Assembly: GCA_022702705.1 (NCBI GenBank)
Contig: CM040423.1
Span: forward strand, 126,842,295-126,906,294
Origin: Papilionanthe hookeriana x Papilionanthe teres
Lineage: Eukaryota; Streptophyta; Magnoliopsida; Asparagales; Orchidaceae
Length of the DNA: 64,000 nt
Direction: 5' to 3'
In this document: in pieces, positions 56,412-64,000 of the stretch
Position numbering within the stretch: position 1 is the first letter of the stretch
How the letters are laid out: each line of letters starts with the position of its first letter
Notes under the pieces: generated by a model
Told to the model about the DNA's origin: nothing
What the model saw: only the letters and a program-made list of their open reading frames with translations
Database searches by the model: none
Position numbers and translations under genes: made by a program

Positions 56412-59149
56412 TGTTGACCTCATTTTTTATGAGGTCTTCTCTTCTCTCTTTAGTCCTTAGGATCTAGCCTTAGGCTTTTCCTTTGACTATCTTAAAGGAC
56501 TAGAGATGGAATCTACCCTATTAGAAACTCAACCACTTCTTAACTCCCCGCAAACCCCACAAGCTTGATTGTAAACCCCTAATCACCTAGAGGGTTTAGA
56601 TCAAATGTAGAGGTTTAAAGGATGACTTCCCTATTAGACTCTTTGGCCTTAGGATCACCCTGGGTGGCCTGGTCTGGTGAGGGTTCACCTGCACACATTA
56701 CACTTTCACACACATTCCAAATCCTAAAACTATTCATGCCTAGCTTGACTTCTTGACTTCTTGACTCATGTAGATAATTCATATGGATGAACCTTAACCC
56801 CTAGGCCCTTGGCTAAGAGGGTTAGGAACAACATAGTGAATGCCTCAAATGAGTCCTCTCATGGCTCCTATGGGCTTAATATGGCTTCATGGCTCAACCA
56901 AAATGATTCCATTTCACTCACACTTGCTCAATTTTCATTTTTCCAAAATTTTAATTTTTGACCCCCGGGGCCCCGAACCCACCAAACCTACTAAAAGCCC
57001 TTGAAACTACCCAAAACCACCAAAATTTCCAAATCACCCAAAACTTTTCCAAAATTAACCTTGAACATTTCCCCACCAATCAAATTGATCATTTACAGCC
57101 AAAAATACCAAAATTTCCAAAAATTCCCCCAACACCCTCCAAATTACCAAAATGCCCCTCTTGACCCAAAAATCCAAAAATCCAAAAATTCATAAAATTC
57201 CCAGAAAATTCCAAAAAAACCCCAAATATTCCCAATTTTATTTTTTTCAACTACACCATGGGCCAATTTTTTCAATTTACCCCACTTTTACCAAAACCCC
57301 TAATTTAGCCCATTTTAAACCCAAGTGAACCCAATGTCAAACCAAATCACCCCAATTGTCCTCAATTTTGCTCCAATTAAATTCTAAAATTCAAATCAAC
57401 ATCCCAAATATCAATTTAGACCAAATACAAGTCCAATTTGATTGACATTTGAGACCAATTTCAATTTGAAGCCTAAGGCCCAATTTTGGCCCATGACCCA
57501 AACTTAGCCCAAACCAACCCAATTCAACTTCAATTGACCCCAAACCTTTTCTAAACCTTCCCTAACATCTCCATAAACAAAACACTAACATAATTTGCCC
57601 AAAATTTGGACCCAAACCCCACTCAAATTCAACCCAAACCCAAAATCCCCAATTTAGCTTAAACCCAAGCTTAACCTTAACTTACCCCAAATCCCAAAAT
57701 TGAACCCCAACTGAAGTTGAAAACTCTTTGTAACACACCTATAAACATTTCTCAACATTAATTTTACATCGAAACAAAATTTAGCCCAACCATAGCCCAA
57801 GCTAACCCAATTTGACCCATTTTTGTCCCCTTACCAAAGAGACCAAAGTTCAACCCAATCCAACCCCAAGCCTTACCACATTGACTTAAAATAACTCATG
57901 AAACATTCAACACTCATTGGGCCCAACCACCACAAGGCTCCTCATCCTAAAAAAAAAACCCCATTTTAAATTTTAAAAGCCCATTTCCCAAGATACTTTA
58001 AAAGCCCATACAAAATAAACACAAAAGCCCAAAATCCACCTTAAAGCTCACATTACAATCTCATCTCATCCATCCTCAATTAATATCACTCCTTAAGTGC
58101 TAAATCCATCATGAAAATGAAACCAAAATGGTATTATTCCAAATCCCATGAAATAACCCCAAAATTTTCAAAATTCCATAAACTTTTTTCCTTGAAAGTT
58201 GACTTGACTTTTCCCAAGCAAATGGAGCCATGAAGCCATGTATGAGCCACATGGGAGCCATGAAAGCCTTGGACACCTCACCATTCCCAAAGTGGCAAGA
58301 AGAGGGGACCCATTAATGATTCTCCTAAGAGTGATTAACCACTCCCATGATTCCCCTAAACCATGCTTAAGCCTAATTGTACTTGGATGGTGACTTCTCC
58401 TCACTAATTAAGCTGAGCCAAATAGCTTTCTCTTTAGCCCAAGCAGGCCATCGGGAGGTGAACCTAGCCCAAAACCATGGGTTGACCCAAACCAAGCCAA
58501 AATCACCCTTTTCCCATTCCATTTCAATTCACCACCTTTAAACATGGCAACCATCAATTGAACTCACAGGAATCAAGCCAAGAAGAGAGTTACAAAAAAA
58601 CCATACAAAAACTCTGCCAAAATTGTTCCAGACCATCCTCCACACTTAGAGCAATTGATCCCCAGTGATAATTTGCCCTAATCCCCATCCACAGAGCTCA
58701 ATTTCTTAGCCAAAATTCCACCCAAAACCAGGACACTTTCCAATTCTCCACCAAAATCAAATTAAACTCACACACACCTGCACAAGACCAAGAGAAGGAG
58801 TTCCCCAGTGAAAGCCCCCTCTCCAGGCCACCCATTTGTTCTAGCCTCCAAAGGTTAAAATCGGGTATGGTGGAAATCAGGTCTAGGCAATTCCCCAGGG
58901 CCAGAGACTTCATCAGGAGCTTACTTAGGTTCAATCGAAGGTGACAAAACACTCAGATCAAAGCCACACTTCTATGAGCAAAGGTATGAGCTCTCTCTTC
59001 TTCCCGAGCTTCTGAACATTCTCTATTTTGATTGGCTTAATTTCATGTCACATAAACCGTATGGATATGTACGTCTCTTCAAGATGAATCCATAGAGTAT
59101 AAGAACATAAAAATCCATTGAGAATCGGGTGAGATCATAGGGTTTTAGT

Positions 59150-59365
59150 GTGGACGGTCACGAGTGCACACCAGTCGTAGACGATGACCAGGAGCCGTTG
59201 GATAGCGCGTGTATCGGGCGGACGATCGAGATCAAGTCGGACAGCGCAATGGTACGTGAACTGCGGGCCCCTGGATAGCTGACTCAAATGGAGGCGCCAA
59301 ATCAGAGCGCGCTATGTGGCCTTTCGTAGCTGTCGAGGATTGTGTGGTGCCGCGTTGATAAGTAG
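59150..59365 (+). other. Conserved GC-rich island, 3' LTR of B
   Basis: Counterpart of 24655-24870, with several C-to-T type changes. Confidence 0.65.
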
Positions 59366-61134
59366 GAAAATAGGGTATTTTTCTATTTATTTAATTATCA
59401 CAACTTCAAAAATTCATAACTTTGTGTAGAAAAATCATAAAAATAAAATAAAAATACCCTCTTGCTCAGTGAACAGAGGAGAATAATGTGGAAAAGAAAT
59501 CAAGTCATTTTATCAAGTATTTTATTTTTAATGATTTATTTACTCTCTGTGGTATTTTAATTCTCTATTTGCATAGACAATTCACTATGACATGAGACCA
59601 TAGGGCTTTTAAAGCCTCTGATCTAGGGAACATTCCCTGAATTTTCCAAGGTCAGAGGCCATCTCTATGAGAATTTATTGATTTTCCAATTGCATGTTAC
59701 TCTTTTAAGTATTTTAATTTCAATAATTAGCATGTTAAGAAATAAATTATAGGAAAATTTGGTGATGTTTCTTATGACCAGAGGAACCTAGGAAAAAATG
59801 GTTTTGAGTTAATTCACATGGAACAACCCTAATTGGCCTAAACACCCAAAATTAAATTTTTATTAATTAGGGTTAATTACACATCAAATTAACTTGAAAA
59901 CAATTCTCCACTAATCTTTAGGATCAGAGGAACATCACATAAAAATTTGAAATCAATTGGAAATGTTTAACCCCACTAAATGGATTAATAAAGTCACATA
60001 ACCAAAATTAAAATTTAAAAATTCATAACTCACAAAATACTTTTCAAAAATTCATAAAACTGGTTTTGGGGCTTCTCTGATATCAGAAGAACTTAGAAAA
60101 ATTAAAATTGTAATTTTTTAAAAAAATTGATTTTTATCATTATTTTAATATTTTTAATAATTAAAAAATAATAAAAATCATAAAAATATTAAAAATCACC
60201 AAAATATCACATTTTGAATTCTAATCACCTAAGAACAAACCAAATATTTTTCCTAAGTCTCTAAGGTAAGATATTAAATTTTAAGGGCTTAAAACAATTT
60301 TTGAATTAAAAAAATGATTTTCTTTAACATTTCCACTAAAAATAATTCTAATAAATCAAAGAAAAATCAAAAAAATATAAAATTTGGTTCTCTGATTTCT
60401 CTGAGGTTAGAGAGATTTTTGAAAAATATAAAATCCATTTTTCAACTTTTATTTCTTTTTTAAATTAATTAATACTCCAAAACACAAAATAATTCTAATA
60501 AATAAAATATAATTCAAAAAATCACCAAAATTGGTCCAAGTGGTCCTCTAGTCATTAGGACATCCCATAATTTTCTTAATGATAAAAACATTTCCTTGGT
60601 CAGGTTATTTAATTTTCCTTGAAAACCCCTATTTTCTATTAGAAATAATTACATAAATAAATTAAATACAGAAAAATCACATTTTCTCCTCTAATGCCTT
60701 AATTGACATGTGAGTCAGGTTACATAAAAATTTCAAGTTCATTTGAGCTTAGTTTAGTGAGTTATAGAATTATTAAACTTGAAGGGCAAAGGGTAATTAA
60801 AAAATTTCAACCCTTAATTAAAATTTTAGGATTAATCAAAAAAGGGGAGGGTAAAATATTTGACCCTAAACTGATTTTGGATGATTGAAATTTAAATAAT
60901 TGAACGGTAGAAACCTACTAATCATTTCAAGAATAATTAAAATAAACTTTAATTAATTAATTAATTAAAATTTTTGAAGAGTAATGGAAATTTGAATTAT
61001 TAAAAATAAGGATATTATTAAGAAGATATTTATTCTTTAATTTAAAAATCCCTAAATTAATCACTGCAATAATATTTAATTCCCAATTTAAATGATAACC
61101 CAATTTAAAATTTAAAGTGTTAAAAGACTTAACT

Positions 61135-61390
61135 ATTAAATTAAATTAAATTTAAACAAAATTAAATCAAAATTTAAATTAAATTAACACTTTAACAATT
61201 AAATTAAATCATATCTAAAACATTAGATTAAAAAAAATTAAACTAAATTAAATTACATTAAATTAAAATTTAAAATTATATTAAATAAAAAACAATTAAA
61301 TCAAATCAAATTAAATTAAATTAAAAAAAATTAATTAAATTAAATCAAACTAAATTAAATTAAATTAAAATTAAATTGAATTAAAATCAT
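61135..61390. repeat. AATTA pentamer tract, 3' LTR of B
   Basis: Counterpart of 26630-26895, slightly shorter. Confidence 0.85.
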
Positions 61391-63544
61391 TTAACAATAA
61401 ACCTAAATGAAATCATTAAGAATTAACTCTAAAATAATTTGAACACTATTTCAAACTTAAAACTTTTTTTTATAATTAAGTCAAAATTAAAATTAAATCA
61501 TTAAGTTTAAATCATTAAAATACTTAATAAGTTAATTTTCCCTTTTAAAGCTCTTATTATTATAACTCTTAAATGAAGTATCAAGTTAAGTGTTACTTCA
61601 CTTATAGGATATTCAAATGTCCTAGTTCACTGAGCAAGGGAACAAAACTTAAACCCCCGGATGATTAATTCACCTGTGCAACTAAATTTACTTGGACTCA
61701 AAACAATCCCAGAAATATTGAAAAGATGTTTAGGACTCGCCCTAAGCACTTCCTCAATATGACGGGATGTTTTTGAAAAACAATTGAATCTAGTAATTCT
61801 TTGATGAAGAAAATCATCCTTAAACCAAACCAAGAACCTAGATGTCATAGAAGATGACTAGCAATAGGATTAGGAATTTGGTAGACAACCAAAACCCTTC
61901 CCTTAGCTTTACCTAGGTATCTGTTGAAATATTTAAATGCCTTAACATGTGTTTTAAGTGCAGCTTGGGATGACGGGAAGACCCTCCAGGTACGCTTTTA
62001 TTTTATTGCAATTTACTTTGTTGCAACTTACTTACATGCATTGTACTTTACTTTTTCTTGCATGATAAATAAAACTGTTGCATGAAAACCAAAACCTTTA
62101 GGATAGTCCTTAAACTGAAACCAAAACTAAATTAAAAGTCATTGCAAGATAAAATTCACCGCCACAACATTCCAAAATATAAAGCAACTCAAAATTTAAT
62201 CACAAACAGAACAACAAAACTACAATTATAACTAAATAAAACGTCTCGTTGAATGATCGGGAATACCTCGGATGATGTAACCCACGTGTTGCTAATGGGA
62301 TTTCCCACTGTCTAAATGAAAGTGTGGAACTCATTTAGTTGAGTTTAGCAAATTCATCTGGATTAAGTGAATTCAATGAAAATAATGGTGCTGGGATGAC
62401 GGAACCGTGGGATCTTAATCGGTTATGTTTAATCAACTTTAAGATTTGTTTTAATTAAAATATTAAAAACACTTGGATTTTAAGATTTTCTCTAAACCAA
62501 AACACTTCTCTCATCTCCTGATTTATGACTTCCAAAACTAAACCTCTGTAACAACATGGAGCTCGGAGCATGGTGGGCAGCTCGGCCATCGTCATCAGCA
62601 AAACTCGGATCTACTCCAGCTAAACCTTTCTTAGAATTAAATAACCAAGCCATAGGACTTCGAGGTAGTTTGCCTAGTGCAACATAAATCCTCAACCTTT
62701 TTGTTAGGCACTTGCATAATCATTTTATGCAAATTAAGTCCTAACCGGTCTTAGGATTCCGAGGTAGTTGTTTGGTATGACATAAACCCTCACATCTTCG
62801 AGGCTATTTGTGTGATTATATCATACAAATATAATTCTTAATTAATTAAAATTGGCAGGATTGAAACATTAAATAAATTCCTAAATCTAAGCCAAATAAT
62901 AGGATAGTTTGGGAAGTTGTCAAGATTCTTCTTGGATCCTCAGCTTCTCTTACTTCTCTTCCTTTGGACTCTTAAAATAAATTGTTCCAAATATGATCCA
63001 TTCCTTATTGAAATTTCCAAAACTCAAATCCTTTGAAAACCTTAAACTTTGAAATTCTTGAGAGCAAAAACACTTATCATTATCGAGAGTTTTCTTAAAT
63101 GATTCCCGTCATTTAAGATGTAATTAACTATAGGGGCTTGCCCTTATAGGGAACTTTAAGAACCCAGGTAATATAAACCCTGTTTAGTTTCTTTATATTA
63201 AACAGGGGAACTTGTCGGCTTATAAAATTGGTTTGCAGACCAAACAGATGTCATGCATCTTCTAGTTTATTTAACCGAGCCCCATCATTAAGTAGTGTGT
63301 CTATTCTCCGGGATAGATATACAGTTTGTGGTGCGATGCTCGTTTATATAAATTATTCGGGGTGTGAGATCAGTTTGATTTCATATCTTAAAATTTTCAA
63401 ATTTAAAATTATTTTTAAAATCAAATGCTACTTTCTAAATTATATATATATTTAAATCAAATTTAAAATCTAAAATTCACCGACAATTTCTGTTAGGCGA
63501 CCCCTTTTTCTAAAGTACAACACAAACTTAAAAATATGCCGACA

Positions 63545-63549
63545 AGAGA
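63545..63549. repeat. Target-site duplication of element B, right
   Basis: AGAGA, partner of 21627-21631. Confidence 0.85.
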
Positions 63550-64000
63550 TTAGTATCTTCCCTAACTAACCATGTTCAAAATAATAAAAATTTCAAATTA
63601 ACATATGTTCTTTATAGAACCAAGTAAGGGTAAAGAACACATTTTCCTCTATCTATCATAACAAATTTAAATACTTCCACAACAATACTTTAAGAATTAT
63701 TACTACTCCATAAAAGGAAAGAAAAAAATATTCTAGTTAATAGATTTTACATACAGTGTCTTTTTTAGTTATTATAATTTTAATTTCTTGCTTAACATTT
63801 TATTAAGGGAATTTCAAAAGACAAATCAACTTTCAAAACCTTTCAAAATCAACACATACTTTCAAAAGCTATAACAAAAAGTAAAAAGATAATTTTTCTG
63901 ATTTCTTTAAAGATTTTACATTTTCCTTGTGGGTTCGATATCTCGAGGCTTAATCAGAAAGTCCTATTTTACTTGATAAACGATACGTATACTTGCATAG
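63550..64000 (+). mobile_element. Athila-type LTR, continuation after element B
   Basis: The continuation of the LTR that began at 20356. It keeps the Athila-type order: an AGGGTAAAGAAC block (63628), then GTGGGTTCGATATC, then ACGATACGTATACTTGCATAG at the window end. The last motif matches the sense strand of both element C LTRs. The element runs past the window. Confidence 0.7.

Larger units (their letters stand above)
21632..63544 (+). mobile_element. Giant Tat/Ogre-type retrotransposon with AlkB ORF (element B)
   Basis: A complete-ended Ty3/gypsy element: LTRs 21632-29058 and 56412-63544, target duplication AGAGA, and PBS at 29064. The order is ORF1-gag-protease-RT-RNase H-second RNase H-integrase-third ORF-tandem array. 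The second RNase H after the normal one is a published hallmark of the Tat lineage. The element spans 41.9 kb, of which 14.3 kb is the nested element C, leaving about 27.6 kb. That is at or above the size I know for Ogre elements. Pol is in one frame but carries at least nine stops, and ORF1, gag and the N-terminus of the third ORF are frameshifted. It is therefore not autonomous now. Confidence 0.9.
56412..63544 (+). mobile_element. 3' LTR of element B
   Basis: 7133 bp, TGTTGACC to GCCGACA. Alignable end to end with the 5' LTR. It lacks the 240 bp that hold the candidate TATA box (the junction at 58579, with shared GCC at both breakpoints) and four of five 17-bp repeats. It carries its own terminal stem (56416-56436), GC-rich island (59150-59365) and AATTA tract (61135-61390). 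No gene is seen. Confidence 0.92.

Overview
This window is plant nuclear repeat DNA. It consists of nested LTR retrotransposons and I found no host gene, tRNA, rRNA or CRISPR array. The evidence is two Ty3/gypsy lineages that are specific to plants. One is Tat/Ogre-like: very long LTRs, a TGGCGACTCCGCTGGGGA primer-binding site, and a polyprotein with two RNase H domains. The other is Athila-like: a TGGCGCCGTTGCCGGGGA primer-binding site, a DLGASINLMP protease, and an extra plant-transposon ORF after pol. Sixty-four kilobases of nested elements without a host gene suggests a large, repeat-rich angiosperm genome. The species cannot be told from the sequence.

Layout from left to right. (1) 1-4591: part of a long Tat-type LTR on the minus strand, with a 75-bp tandem array at the window edge. 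(2) 4592-5390: fragment of an Athila-type LTR, plus strand. (3) 5391-17962: element A, a truncated minus-strand Tat element with its 7.5-kb 5' LTR, PBS, ORF1, gag and protease; everything 3' of the protease extension is missing. (4) 17963-20355: Athila-type 3' end, minus strand. (5) 20356-21631: start of a plus-strand Athila-type LTR, which resumes at 63550-64000. (6) 21632-63544: element B, a plus-strand Tat element inserted into that LTR with target duplication AGAGA. Its LTRs are 7.4 and 7.1 kb and the element is about 27.6 kb without its guest. (7) 36451-50764: element C, a 14.3-kb minus-strand Athila-type element inserted into the integrase zinc finger of B with target duplication AGTGC.

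Element B in order: 5' LTR, PBS, leader, ORF1 and gag (decayed, with an internal gag deletion), protease, RT, RNase H, a second archaeal-type RNase H, integrase (split by C), a third ORF, a 96-bp higher-order tandem array, and the 3' LTR. The third ORF ends in an uninterrupted AlkB-type Fe(II)/2-oxoglutarate dioxygenase domain of the plant ALKBH9/10 RNA-demethylase type, and every expected catalytic residue is present. The N-terminal part of the same ORF resembles the element's own ORF1 at two separate blocks. The simplest reading is that the element duplicated its 5' ORF1 module and fused it to a captured host RNA demethylase. A strong splice acceptor just before this ORF, candidate donors in the LTR, and an 18-nt perfect complementarity between the leader and the site next to the 3' LTR make it a candidate for an undescribed retroelement expression system.

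All polyproteins carry stops or frameshifts, so nothing here looks autonomously active. Boundaries come from comparing repeat copies by eye. Protein family calls come from motif recognition and no database search was run.
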